A DNA stretch of 64,000 nt from SVFI01 sp964519385 (GCA_964519385.1 CAZFLR010000005.1:42545-106544); one strand, 5' to 3'. Shown: positions 8,905 through 17,130, counted from the first letter of the stretch. Program-made: numbers and translations. The notes: a model not told the origin generated them from the sequence alone.

Positions 8905-9753
8905 ATGAATCAGTCAGAATGTCGGATTATTGATTTTCACACACACATGTTCCCGGAGAAGATAGTGGCAAAGACGATAGAGTCACTTGAAAATGCAGCC
9001 GGAATCAAGGCAAAATCAGACGGGACAATGGAAGGACTGATAGCTTCCATGGAGAGAGCCGGTGTGGTGCTTTCGGTTGTGATGCCGGTTGTGACACGGC
9101 CGGAGCAGTTTCAGACAGTAAACAACGCGGCGGCGAAAATCAATGAAGCATATGACGGTCAGGTGATTTCGTTTGGAGGTATTCATCCGGACTCGCTGAA
9201 TTACAAAAAAGAGCTGGATTATATCAAGGCACTTGGACTGAAAGGGATTAAGCTTCATCCCGATTATCAGGGAAAAATGATAGATGATATAGGATATAAG
9301 CACATCATCGACTATGCTTCACAGCTTGATTTGGCGATTACGGTGCATGCCGGGATTGATATAGGATTTCCGGAGCCGGTACACTGTCCGCCGGAAAGGG
9401 CACTGAAGGTGATAGAGGAAATTCAGCCGCCGAAACTGATTCTGGCACACATGGGTGGTTGGAAACAGTGGGACCGGGTAGAGGAGCTTCTGGCTGGAAA
9501 GCAGGTATATCTGGACTGTGCTTTCTGTATGGCATACATGCCGGAGGGACAGTTTGAGAGAATTGTGAAAAAGCATGGTGCAGAGAGAATCCTTTTTGCG
9601 ACAGATTCACCCTGGGAGGATCCGCGTGATACCATTGCATGGGTGGAGGCAGCAGGTCTGGACGAAGAACAGAAGCGTAAAATATATATGGAAAACGCAT
9701 GTAAGATTCTTTCTCTTATGCCGGAAGAGATTGGAAAAAAAGATAATAATTAA
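8905..9753 (+). CDS. Amidohydrolase-related metal-dependent hydrolase
   Basis: 282-residue TIM-barrel hydrolase of the amidohydrolase_2 family. Metal ligand motifs: DFHTHMF (about 10-16), KLHPDYQG, VHAG, AHMGG and ATDSPW. Relatives include decarboxylases and lactonases acting on small aromatic or dicarboxylic acids. The position at the end of the ligase/ior/paaK run suggests an aromatic acid or its amide as substrate, but this is inference only. A hairpin terminator follows directly. Confidence 0.82.
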   Translation: MNQSECRIIDFHTHMFPEKIVAKTIESLENAAGIKAKSDGTMEGLIASMERAGVVLSVVMPVVTRPEQFQTVNNAAAKINEAYDGQVISFGGIHPDSLNYKKELDYIKALGLKGIKLHPDYQGKMIDDIGYKHIIDYASQLDLAITVHAGIDIGFPEPVHCPPERALKVIEEIQPPKLILAHMGGWKQWDRVEELLAGKQVYLDCAFCMAYMPEGQFERIVKKHGAERILFATDSPWEDPRDTIAWVEAAGLDEEQKRKIYMENACKILSLMPEEIGKKDNN

Positions 9754-9755
9754 AA

Positions 9756-9786
9756 GAAAAGCCTTGCAATTTATGCAGGGCTTTTA
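9756..9786 (+). terminator. Intrinsic terminator overlapping a promoter
   Basis: Stem AAAGCCTTGCA / TGCAGGGCTTT with a short loop and T-rich 3' side. The -35 box of the next promoter (TTGCAA, 9764-9769) lies inside the stem, so termination of the paaK operon and initiation of the transporter gene share the same bases. Confidence 0.75.
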
Positions 9787-9792
9787 TATAAT
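9764..9792 (+). promoter_or_regulatory. Promoter of the symporter gene
   Basis: TTGCAA (9764-9769), exactly 17 bases, TATAAT (9787-9792). Confidence 0.75.
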
Positions 9793-9799
9793 GTAAGTG

Positions 9800-9846
9800 C
9801 TTTAACGATTTAAAGCGGTGCGCGGTAAAAGTTTAAATCGCTAAAG
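9800..9846. promoter_or_regulatory. 15-bp inverted repeat, probable operator or leader hairpin
   Basis: Arms CTTTAACGATTTAAA (9800-9814) and TTTAAATCGCTAAAG (9832-9846) differ by one base; the 17-base spacer is GC-rich. It begins 8 bases after the -10 box, at the expected transcription start, and is followed by the recurrent 12-mer AGTGAATAAAAG (9845-9856). There is no U tract, so a terminator is unlikely; a repressor site fits better. Confidence 0.6.
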
Positions 9847-9873
9847 TGAATAAAAGAAGAGGAGGTCACAGTT

Positions 9874-11400
9874 GTGATAGTAAAAATTGTTTTTCTGGTT
9901 ATATTTTTCGCGGTAATGATTGCTGTCGGATTTTACACGAGAAAGCACGCGACAAATGTTAATGACTTTGTACTTGGCGGAAGGAGTGTGGGTCCCTGGC
10001 TGACAGCCTTTGCTTACGGCACTTCCTATTTCTCGGCAGTTGTCTTTGTGGGATATGCAGGGCAGTTTGGTTATAAATATGGTTTAGCGTCTACGTGGAT
10101 CGGTCTCGGTAATGCCGTTATCGGTTCGCTGATTGCATGGGTGGTTCTCGGACGGAGAACCAGGGTTATGACGAATCACCTCCAGGCAGCTACCATGCCT
10201 GACTATTTTGGAAAACGTTATAAAAGCAATGCACTTCGTGTCACGGCTTCGGCGATTGCATTTATTTTCCTGATACCGTATACAGCGTCGGTTTATAACG
10301 GACTTTCAAGATTGTTTGGAATGGCATTTGACATTCCTTATGAGATTTGTGTCATTGCAATGGCAGTGCTCACAGGTGTGTATGTAATCCTTGGAGGATA
10401 CATGGCAACAGCAATCAATGATTTTATTCAGGGAATTATCATGCTGTTTGGTATTGTGGCTGTTATTGCAGCAGTTTTAAACGGACAGGGCGGATTTATA
10501 GAAGCAGTCAGAAGTCTGGCGCAGTTTGAAAGTGATGTACCGGTAACACTCGGACAGCCGGGGGCATTTACTTCCTTCTTCGGACCGGATCCAATGAACC
10601 TTTTGGGTGTTGTGATTCTGACATCACTCGGCACATGGGGACTTCCGCAGATGGTACATAAGTTTTATGCAATCAAGGATGAAAAATCAATCCGCAGCGG
10701 AACGATTATTTCCACGTTTTTTGCCATTATTGTATCCGGTGGATGTTACTTCCTGGGCGGCTTCGGAAGATTGTTTGATACAGAGGCGATTCACAATGCA
10801 GACGGAAGTGTGATTTATGACGCAATTATCCCGTCGATGCTTTCAACGTTACCGGATATTCTGGTAGGTATTGTGATTGTGCTTGTCCTTTCCGCATCCA
10901 TGTCAACACTTTCTTCTCTTGTGCTGACCTCCAGTTCAACACTTACGCTGGATGTCATTAAAGGGAATATTATAAAAGAGATGAGTGAGAAGAAGCAGGT
11001 GCTCTGTATGCGGATTCTTCTGGTATTTTTTATCGCGATTTCAGTCATTCTGGCACTTGACCCGCCGACGTTCATTGCACAGCTTATGGGTATCTCATGG
11101 GGAGCACTTGCCGGAGCGTTCCTTGCCCCGTTCCTGTATGGTCTGTACTGGAAAAAGGTGACAAAAGCTTCTGTGTGGGCGAGCTTTATTGTAGGTGTGG
11201 GTATCACGGTTTCAAATATCTTCCTTAAGTATATTGCTTCACCGATTAATGCCGGAGCAATTGCCATGGTTGCCGGACTTATAGTGGTTCCGCTTGTGAG
11301 TCTTGTGACACCGAAAATGAAAGAAGAGGAAGTGAATGAGATATTTACATGTCTTGAAGAAAAGGTTGTAGTGAGCAAGAGAAAATCGATTGAAGAGTAA
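9874..11400 (+). CDS. Sodium:solute symporter family transporter
   Basis: 508 residues, GTG start 7 bases after AGGAGGT. Many hydrophobic segments (about 13) spread over the full length; the N-terminal FVLGGRSVGPWLTAFAYGTSYFSAVVFVGYAG stretch, split here as FVLGGRSVGP then LTAFAYGTSYFSA, is characteristic of the SSS family, as is the sodium-site region near LSASMSTLSSLVLTSSSTL. It imports a small solute with Na+. PutP- and PanF-like members share this pattern and the substrate is not readable; location beside the ior/paaK cluster suggests an aromatic or organic acid. It has its own promoter and a possible operator. Confidence 0.9.
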   Translation: MIVKIVFLVIFFAVMIAVGFYTRKHATNVNDFVLGGRSVGPWLTAFAYGTSYFSAVVFVGYAGQFGYKYGLASTWIGLGNAVIGSLIAWVVLGRRTRVMTNHLQAATMPDYFGKRYKSNALRVTASAIAFIFLIPYTASVYNGLSRLFGMAFDIPYEICVIAMAVLTGVYVILGGYMATAINDFIQGIIMLFGIVAVIAAVLNGQGGFIEAVRSLAQFESDVPVTLGQPGAFTSFFGPDPMNLLGVVILTSLGTWGLPQMVHKFYAIKDEKSIRSGTIISTFFAIIVSGGCYFLGGFGRLFDTEAIHNADGSVIYDAIIPSMLSTLPDILVGIVIVLVLSASMSTLSSLVLTSSSTLTLDVIKGNIIKEMSEKKQVLCMRILLVFFIAISVILALDPPTFIAQLMGISWGALAGAFLAPFLYGLYWKKVTKASVWASFIVGVGITVSNIFLKYIASPINAGAIAMVAGLIVVPLVSLVTPKMKEEEVNEIFTCLEEKVVVSKRKSIEE

Positions 11401-11404
11401 AAAG

Positions 11405-11452
11405 AAAAACGGCAGGAATCAGGAAACTACCTGATTCTTGCCGTTTCTTTTT
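11405..11452. terminator. Bidirectional intrinsic terminator
   Basis: Stem AAACGGCAGGAATCAGG (11407-11423) / CCTGATTCTTGCCGTTT (11430-11446), flanked by A-rich and T-rich runs. It separates the convergent symporter and GGDEF genes; the last three codons of the latter lie in the stem. Confidence 0.88.
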
Positions 11453-12522
11453 CCGGTATAAAGATTTTCATCTGTAATTTTTATGAGACAATCTATGCTC
11501 AGACCGGGCTGATATCCGGTTACCCCGAAGGTCATTGTCACGGAGACCGAAACTCCGTCATGGGTCGTAAAAGGTGATGACTCAAGTATCCGCCGGATAT
11601 CCTCGGCAATCCGGGCAGCAGCTTCCTGTGTGTCGTCAATTAGAAGTAAAATCTCTTCTCCGCCCCATCTGCAGACAGAGCCGCTGTTGTTTAACTCCTT
11701 TTTGATAACCTCGGCAACATGTATAAGCACCTGGTCGCCGGTATCGTGTCCGTAAGTGTCATTTACCTTTTTGAAATCATCAATATCAGCCATTATAAGA
11801 CTGAACGGTAAGTTCTTGCTTTGAGCCGTATCCATCACCTTGTTCAGTTGCTGTAACATACTGCGCCTGTTCAGAAGTCCGGTCAGGGGATCGTGACTTG
11901 CAATTACATCAAGCGTCTCGTTTTCCTTCATAAGCTTCCTCTGCATCTGTCGTATCTCAATGGAGAAGAGAATGGAAAAGAAAAGAACCGCTCCGAATCC
12001 GGTTGTCGAATTCAGACAATATACGGTGTTGATAAATAAATCCGATGAAATGTCCGTATAAACAGGTTTGATGTACAGACCTCCAATTCTGGTGGCAACG
12101 AAAATCGCACAGACGGATATACCGATAATAATCGGAGTGACAATGTGCATATGAATCTGAGGCAGGGTCAGCGACAGATAAAAGGCCACGGGCAGAAGAG
12201 AAATCAAATAGTTCATGAACCCCCATTGCCAGCCGAGAAGCAGTGTAATCACAACAGAATGAAAAATAATCTCTATCAGCGAGCCTATGAAAATTTCTAT
12301 GTATTTCTCCTGCTTTACGAGCTGAAATGCCATATACAGGTAGAATATGGTGGCACCGATGTTGTAGTAGAAAATTGGTGCAATGTCCAGTAAACAAAAG
12401 GTTACCGTAATAATCAGATGAATAAAGGCTGTTATAAAACAGATAAGAGAATACTTAAAAGAATTGTCAATGGTAAGAGCTCCGGTTAAATATCCTTTCA
12501 GTCTGTGAATCCAAGGTCTCAT
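11419..12522 (-). CDS. Membrane diguanylate cyclase (GGEEI active site)
   Basis: 367 residues. The N-terminal half (about 25-195) contains five to six hydrophobic helices; the C-terminal GGDEF domain starts near ASHDPLTGLLNRRS and has the signature RWGGEEILLL, an active-type variant. It should make cyclic di-GMP from GTP at the inner membrane face. No RxxD inhibitory site is visible at the usual position upstream of GGEEI. The membrane part resembles 5TM/6TM sensory modules and may sense a lipid-soluble signal (inference). Monocistronic, with a second GGDEF gene 430 bases away on the other strand. Confidence 0.9.
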   Translation of the reverse strand: MRPWIHRLKGYLTGALTIDNSFKYSLICFITAFIHLIITVTFCLLDIAPIFYYNIGATIFYLYMAFQLVKQEKYIEIFIGSLIEIIFHSVVITLLLGWQWGFMNYLISLLPVAFYLSLTLPQIHMHIVTPIIIGISVCAIFVATRIGGLYIKPVYTDISSDLFINTVYCLNSTTGFGAVLFFSILFSIEIRQMQRKLMKENETLDVIASHDPLTGLLNRRSMLQQLNKVMDTAQSKNLPFSLIMADIDDFKKVNDTYGHDTGDQVLIHVAEVIKKELNNSGSVCRWGGEEILLLIDDTQEAAARIAEDIRRILESSPFTTHDGVSVSVTMTFGVTGYQPGLSIDCLIKITDENLYTGKRNGKNQVVS

Positions 12523-12554
12523 GGCGCACGTCTCCTTAATTCTGTATTATATAA

Positions 12555-12595
12555 ACTAAAAAGGTTTCACTATTAAATCAAATAGGAAACCTTAA
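12555..12595 (-). terminator. Terminator after the YjfB-like gene
   Basis: On the minus strand a stem of AAGGTTTC/GAAACCTT with an extended inner ATT/AAT pairing is followed by TTTTTAG. It lies between the YjfB-like gene (ends 12632) and the cyclase start (12522). Confidence 0.65.
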
Positions 12596-12631
12596 TTTCT
12601 TGATTTCGTAAATGGTGTCACACAAAGCCGG

Positions 12632-12823
12632 TTAAACGGAAAAATCAATATTCGAGCCGAGATGGGGAGTGACGGACTGCTCCATGACGGAACGCTCCAT
12701 CATGTCCACAAGTGAATCACCGAGGGATGCGGAAACATCCAGTGATTTGCTGAGCATTGCGACTCCGAAATCGGTATTGAGCTGACTTTTGGCAAGCGAC
12801 ATTGATAATGCGGCGATGTCCAT
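12632..12823 (-). CDS. YjfB-like putative motility protein
   Basis: 63 residues beginning MDIAALSMSLAKSQLNTDFG, which matches the pattern of the small YjfB family (PF14070-type, annotated as putative motility proteins in Firmicutes). Strong ribosome site GGGGGA 7 bases upstream. No transmembrane segment or cysteines; predicted to be mostly helical. It stands alone between two GGDEF genes, with no flagellar genes in the window. Biochemical function is unknown; the motility link is family knowledge only. Confidence 0.75.
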   Translation of the reverse strand: MDIAALSMSLAKSQLNTDFGVAMLSKSLDVSASLGDSLVDMMERSVMEQSVTPHLGSNIDFSV

Positions 12824-12899
12824 GAAAATCCCCCTTTTCTCATATACATTTTATTAGAAATATCATAGCATGATTACATGAAAATGGCAAGAAAGAGCA

Positions 12900-12928
12900 T
12901 AGACAAAAAAAGCAAAAAAAGATATAAT
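12900..12928 (+). promoter_or_regulatory. Promoter of the degenerate GGDEF gene
   Basis: TAGACA (12900-12905), 17 bases, TATAAT (12923-12928), 24 bases before the chosen ATG at 12953. Confidence 0.65.
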
Positions 12929-12952
12929 CTTGTTATATGGGAGGGTACATCT

Positions 12953-13864
12953 ATGGCATTTGGTCTTGTTTCATTAGAAAAGAGAATGAAGGATAACATC
13001 AAAAATTACAGTCTGGATCAGTTGTTTGATATCGGAAAACTGTCGGACTATCTGGAGTCTGCCTGGGCGGTGAGTCATATCAGCTTTCTTTTGGTAGACC
13101 GTCACGGTGAGAAGGCAGTGAGCGTCGGAGGCTTTGCGGGCTTTAAACCGGATGTGGTAAATGCTCCGGGACATAAGATACGCGTGAGTAACCGAACGGT
13201 CGCCCATCTTTATACAAAGGAGGAAGAGGTGACGGGTGTGGCGCAGGAACGCTTTGTTTCGGCGGTGGTGCAGCAGCTTACGGACCTTGCGGTCAATACC
13301 TATGAAAGTATCGAGACCTCCATTTACGCGGACGAGCTGGAGAAGCGTCTGGAGAAAGAACAGTATCAGGTAAAACACGGAGAGAAAAAGGATGCACTTA
13401 CGGGAGCTCTCAACAGTACATATTTTGAGAATCGCGCCAAGGTGATTGACAGGTCGGATATAGTGCCGGTGGCTGTAATATGTGCGAATATCAATGACTG
13501 GAAATATGTCAATGACAAATATGGTGATGAGGAAAGCGACCGTCTGATTAAGGTTGTGGCCGGTATTCTCGAGGATGAGGCGAAGGATGAATATGTTATC
13601 GGCCGGTGCGGAGGAGACTTTTTCCATATACTGATTCCGCTTGTGGAGGAAGGCGAGGCAGAGGATTACTGTACAAGGGTACAGAGCAGATGCAATGCGT
13701 TTGAGGATGATAAAATTGCACCATCCGTAGCTTGCGGATATGTATTCAAGATGAATGTGGAACAGTCCGTACTGGAACTCCTTTCTGACGCAGAGTATGA
13801 GATGTTCAATAATAAGTTTGAAATTAAAAATGCACCGGGATACAGGGAGCGTTTAGAAAAATAA
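12953..13864 (+). CDS. GGDEF-family protein with degenerate active site
   Basis: 303 residues from the ATG at 12953, chosen because GGGAGGGT lies 9 bases upstream and the promoter -10 box precludes the longer reading from 12878. The N-terminal half (about 30-140) is a sensory-like domain without membrane segments, and a short coiled coil (ADELEKRLEKEQYQ) leads into a GGDEF domain beginning KKDALTGALNSTYF. The signature reads CGGDFFHIL, so the catalytic Glu of GGDEF is replaced by Phe. Cyclase activity is therefore doubtful; it may bind GTP or c-di-GMP as a regulator. No partner EAL domain is present. Confidence 0.85.
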   Translation: MAFGLVSLEKRMKDNIKNYSLDQLFDIGKLSDYLESAWAVSHISFLLVDRHGEKAVSVGGFAGFKPDVVNAPGHKIRVSNRTVAHLYTKEEEVTGVAQERFVSAVVQQLTDLAVNTYESIETSIYADELEKRLEKEQYQVKHGEKKDALTGALNSTYFENRAKVIDRSDIVPVAVICANINDWKYVNDKYGDEESDRLIKVVAGILEDEAKDEYVIGRCGGDFFHILIPLVEEGEAEDYCTRVQSRCNAFEDDKIAPSVACGYVFKMNVEQSVLELLSDAEYEMFNNKFEIKNAPGYRERLEK

Positions 13865-13873
13865 TAAGAAAGT

Positions 13874-13905
13874 CACGCCGGAACTTAAAAAGCTCCGGCG
13901 TTTGT
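13874..13905 (+). terminator. Short hairpin terminator
   Basis: CGCCGGA (13876-13882) and TCCGGCG (13894-13900) with an A-rich loop, then TTTGT. The T tract is weak, so read-through into the HAD gene 25 bases on is possible. Confidence 0.55.
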
Positions 13906-13924
13906 ATGTGAAAGGCAGAGAAGA

Positions 13925-14722
13925 ATGAAAGAACAAAAGGCAGTTTTTTTTGATGTTGACGGAACCTTATTTGAACAGGGAAAGGGGGTGCCGGAAAGCA
14001 CAATCCGTGCAATTCACAGAATTCGCAGTAATGGGCATCTGGCGTTTGTGTGCAGCGGACGGAGCAGAATTATGATACCGGAGGAGCCGATTCTTTCCAT
14101 TGGTTTTGACGGAGTGATAGCAGCCTGCGGAACATATGCAAGCTTCGGTGAACGTATTCTGTTTGATAAGGAACTGACCACCGGGCAGCTTGCGGATATC
14201 ATTCCTACATTAAAAAATACGAACACGATGTATATTCTCGAGGGCACGGAGTATATTTATTATGATGAGCAGACCATCGCCTACGCGATTGATGACTGGT
14301 ATGTGCGGTCTATCAGGGAAATGGTTCCTGAAAGGTTCCGCATGGTTCCGGAGCGTATGGAAGAGATTCATGCCAATAAAATCAGTATACAGGTTCCGCC
14401 TTCACATATGGCGGAGGTGACAGAGAGGGCAAAACGTCATTATCAGCTTTTGCTGCACAATGAAAATATTGCAGAGATTGTTCCGAAAGGATACACCAAA
14501 GCCGCCGGTATAGAGCGGGTCTGCGAGGAACTTGGCATTTCCGCGGAGAATACCATTGCGGTCGGAGACAGTATTAACGATATTGATATGCTGCGCTACG
14601 CGGGGGTTGGTATCGTAATGGGGAACGGAACGGCGGTTGCAAAGGAAAATGCGGATTACATCACCTCTGATTTGTATGAGGACGGTATCTGGAATGCAAT
14701 GGAGCATTTCGGACTTCTTTAG
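13925..14722 (+). CDS. Cof-type HAD phosphatase
   Basis: 265-residue HAD-superfamily hydrolase of the IIB (Cof) type. Motif I FFDVDGTLF (about 8-16), motif II CSGR, Lys in KGYTKAAGI and motif III GDSINDIDM (about 216-224), with a cap domain between motifs II and III. Such enzymes dephosphorylate sugar phosphates, FMN or pyridoxal phosphate; the true substrate is unknown. AAAGGCAGAGAAG precedes the ATG. Confidence 0.88.
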   Translation: MKEQKAVFFDVDGTLFEQGKGVPESTIRAIHRIRSNGHLAFVCSGRSRIMIPEEPILSIGFDGVIAACGTYASFGERILFDKELTTGQLADIIPTLKNTNTMYILEGTEYIYYDEQTIAYAIDDWYVRSIREMVPERFRMVPERMEEIHANKISIQVPPSHMAEVTERAKRHYQLLLHNENIAEIVPKGYTKAAGIERVCEELGISAENTIAVGDSINDIDMLRYAGVGIVMGNGTAVAKENADYITSDLYEDGIWNAMEHFGLL

Positions 14723-14887
14723 AGTTTGAAAGTGAATAAAAGTAAATTATAAAGTGTTTATTAAATCTGTGTTTTCAGGGAAAATAAGGCAAAAATGAGA
14801 AAAAACGAGAAAATAAGAGGAAATACATAGCTTTTATATAGAAAAAACGCGCTATTTTCGTTTGCAATAGAAATGCAAAAAAACTAA

Positions 14888-14893
14888 TATAAT
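14888..14893 (+). promoter_or_regulatory. -10 box of the groESL promoter
   Basis: TATAAT 8 bases before the CIRCE element. TTGCAA at 14862-14867 is 20 bases away, longer than ideal, so the -35 is uncertain. The upstream A/T-rich stretch (14723-14861) holds no gene; it contains one copy of AGTGAATAAAAG (14731-14742). Confidence 0.6.
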
Positions 14894-14901
14894 CCTTGAG
14901 G

Positions 14902-14928
14902 TTAGCACTCGGAAAGCAAGAGTGCTAA
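14902..14928. promoter_or_regulatory. CIRCE operator (HrcA site)
   Basis: Exact TTAGCACTC-N9-GAGTGCTAA. CIRCE is the binding site of the heat-shock repressor HrcA and here lies at the groESL start region, so the chaperonin operon is predicted to be HrcA-repressed and heat-inducible. hrcA is not in the window. Confidence 0.97.
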
Positions 14929-14974
14929 CAAAAACAAAAGAAAAGTTATTTTGAACATAGAAGGAGGTTTTTTT

Positions 14975-15262
14975 ATGAAATTAGTACCACTTGGAGACAG
15001 AGTTGTATTAAAGCAGCTTGTAGCAGAGGAGACAACGAAGTCCGGTATTGTTTTACCGGGACAGACCAAAGAGAAACCACAGCAGGCAGAGGTTCTTGCA
15101 GTAGGACCGGGCGGAATGGTTGACGGAAAAGAGATTACAATGCATGTAAAGGTTGGAGATCAGGTAATCTTTTCCAAATATGCAGGTACAGAAGTAAAGC
15201 TTGACGAAGAAGAGTATATGATTGTTCGCCAGAGTGATATTTTAGCAATTGTGCAGGAATAA
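14975..15262 (+). CDS. groS: Co-chaperonin GroES
   Basis: 95 residues starting MKLVPLGDRVVLKQ, the family N-terminus; start fixed by AAGGAGG 8 bases upstream. The mobile loop region (about 16-32, TTKSGIVLPGQTKEKP) and the roof segment are present. It caps the GroEL ring and is followed by groEL 36 bases later under shared CIRCE control. Confidence 0.97.
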   Translation: MKLVPLGDRVVLKQLVAEETTKSGIVLPGQTKEKPQQAEVLAVGPGGMVDGKEITMHVKVGDQVIFSKYAGTEVKLDEEEYMIVRQSDILAIVQE

Positions 15263-15298
15263 TCCGTACGGATATCAAATCGAAGGAGGTCATTTGAC

Positions 15299-16921
15299 AT
15301 GGCAAAAGAAATTAAATACGGAGCAGACGCAAGAGCAGCACTGGAATCCGGAGTGAACCAGCTTGCTGATACGGTGAGAGTTACTCTCGGACCGAAAGGA
15401 AGAAACGTAGTTTTAGACAAATCATACGGTGCACCACTTATTACAAACGATGGTGTTACGATTGCAAAAGAGATTGAACTGGAAGATGCGTTTGAAAATA
15501 TGGGTGCACAGCTTGTAAAAGAAGTGGCAACCAAGACAAATGATGTGGCCGGTGACGGTACAACAACAGCAACCGTTCTGGCACAGGCAATGATTAATGA
15601 AGGTATGAAGAACCTTGCAGCCGGTGCGAATCCGATTATTCTCCGCAAGGGTATGAAAAAAGCAACAGACTGTGCAGTGGAAGCCATTAAGAATATGAGC
15701 TCAAAGGTAAATGGAAAAGAGCACATTGCGAAGGTTGCTGCAATTTCAGCAGGAGATGAAGAGGTTGGTAATCTTGTTGCAGATGCAATGGAAAAAGTAT
15801 CAGGTGACGGCGTAATCACGATTGAGGAGAGCAAGACAATGCTCACAGAGCTGGATCTGGTAGAAGGTATGCAGTTCGACCGCGGTTACATTTCAGCATA
15901 TATGGCAACGGATATGGATAAGATGGAAGCAGTGCTTGACAATCCGTACATCCTGATTACTGATAAGAAGATTTCTAATATTCAGGAAATTCTTCCGCTC
16001 CTTGAGCAGGTTGTACAGTGCGGAGCAAAGCTCCTTATCATTGCAGAGGATGTGGAAGGTGAAGCATTGACAACGCTTATCGTTAATAAGCTTCGCGGAA
16101 CATTTAATGTGGTTGCTGTCAAGGCTCCGGGATATGGAGACAGAAGAAAAGCAATGCTGGAAGATATTGCAATTCTGACAGGCGGACAGGTAATCAGTTC
16201 CGAGCTCGGTCTTGAATTGAAAGATACGACAATGGAACAGCTTGGACGTGCAAGATCCGTTAAGGTTCAGAAAGAAAATACAGTCATCGTAGACGGAGAG
16301 GGCGCAAAAGAAGCTATTGAGGCTCGTATCGCATCTATTAAGAAACAGGTAGAAGAGACAACGTCTGATTTTGACCGTGAGAAATTACAGGAGAGACTTG
16401 CAAAGCTGGCAGGCGGAGTTGCAGTAATTCGTGTCGGTGCAGCTACAGAGACAGAAATGAAAGAGTCTAAGCTTCGTCTTGAGGATGCTCTTGCAGCGAC
16501 AAAGGCAGCCGTTGAAGAGGGTATTATCTCAGGAGGCGGTTCTGCTTATATCCACGCTTCTAAGGAAGTGGCAAAGCTTGCAGACACGCTGGAGGGTGAT
16601 GAGAAGACAGGTGCCCGTATCGTTCTTAAGGCACTTGAGGCTCCTCTGTTCCATATCGCAGCCAACGCAGGTCTGGAAGGAAGCGTAATCATCAATAAGG
16701 TGAGAGAGTCCGAAGCAGGTATGGGATTCGATGCTCTCAAGGGAGAGTATGTCGATATGGTGGCTTCAGGAATTCTTGACCCTGCAAAGGTGACAAGAAG
16801 TGCCCTCCAGAATGCAACAAGTGTTGCATCTACACTTCTTACAACAGAATCCGTAGTAGCAAACATCAAAGAAGATGCACCTGCAATGCCGGCCGGCGCA
16901 GGAATGGGCGGAATGATGTAA
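15299..16921 (+). CDS. groL: Chaperonin GroEL
   Basis: 540 residues, standard length. Visible landmarks: VTLGPKGRNVVLDK, the ATP-site GDGTTTATVLAQ (about 84-95) and the Gly-Met-rich tail ending GMGGMM. It forms the tetradecameric folding chamber for cytosolic proteins together with GroES. AAGGAGG ribosome site. Followed by a strong terminator, so groES-groEL is a two-gene operon. Confidence 0.98.
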   Translation: MAKEIKYGADARAALESGVNQLADTVRVTLGPKGRNVVLDKSYGAPLITNDGVTIAKEIELEDAFENMGAQLVKEVATKTNDVAGDGTTTATVLAQAMINEGMKNLAAGANPIILRKGMKKATDCAVEAIKNMSSKVNGKEHIAKVAAISAGDEEVGNLVADAMEKVSGDGVITIEESKTMLTELDLVEGMQFDRGYISAYMATDMDKMEAVLDNPYILITDKKISNIQEILPLLEQVVQCGAKLLIIAEDVEGEALTTLIVNKLRGTFNVVAVKAPGYGDRRKAMLEDIAILTGGQVISSELGLELKDTTMEQLGRARSVKVQKENTVIVDGEGAKEAIEARIASIKKQVEETTSDFDREKLQERLAKLAGGVAVIRVGAATETEMKESKLRLEDALAATKAAVEEGIISGGGSAYIHASKEVAKLADTLEGDEKTGARIVLKALEAPLFHIAANAGLEGSVIINKVRESEAGMGFDALKGEYVDMVASGILDPAKVTRSALQNATSVASTLLTTESVVANIKEDAPAMPAGAGMGGMM

Positions 16922-16974
16922 TTGAATATTCATATAAATATATGAACAGAAGGAGAAATCCGAAAGATGATTTT

Positions 16975-17013
16975 ATCCGGGGACAGCAGGTTTTGCTGTC
17001 CCCGGATTTTTTA
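16975..17013 (+). terminator. groESL terminator
   Basis: Perfect 14-bp stem ATCCGGGGACAGCA/TGCTGTCCCCGGAT followed by TTTTTTA. Confidence 0.93.
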
Positions 17014-17014
17014 C

Positions 17015-17043
17015 TTGACCTGTCGTAGTAGTTATGTTATATT
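17015..17043 (+). promoter_or_regulatory. Promoter of the padR operon
   Basis: TTGACC (17015-17020), 17 bases, TATATT (17038-17043). The spacer contains the left arm of a palindromic operator, so repressor binding would block polymerase directly. Confidence 0.75.
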
Positions 17044-17082
17044 TACTACGACAGATGTACTACGGCTGACGTAGTACGACAG
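17020..17082. promoter_or_regulatory. Tandem palindromic operators for the PadR regulator
   Basis: First palindrome: CTGTCGTAGTA (17020-17030) with TACTACGACAG (17044-17054). Second: GTACTACG (17057-17064), 5-base gap, CGTAGTAC (17070-17077), running into CGACAG. The repeated half-site is TGTCGTAG / CTACGACA. Position across the promoter and just before padR indicates autorepression. Confidence 0.8.
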
Positions 17083-17130
17083 ATAATATAGTTAATACAG
17101 AAGGAAATACTTGGGAAAGGAGAGAGGCTT

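Noticed and set aside
12878..12952. Upstream start for the degenerate GGDEF gene
   Set aside because: The Lys-rich leader overlaps the promoter -10 box, while ATG 12953 has a good ribosome site.
15160..15846. 228-codon frame antisense to groES/groEL
   Set aside because: Spans two well-identified genes on the other strand; no independent evidence.
17020..17082. Short repeats considered as a CRISPR array
   Set aside because: Only four half-sites with a few bases between them; they form palindromes over a promoter, and no cas genes are present. No CRISPR array is visible elsewhere.
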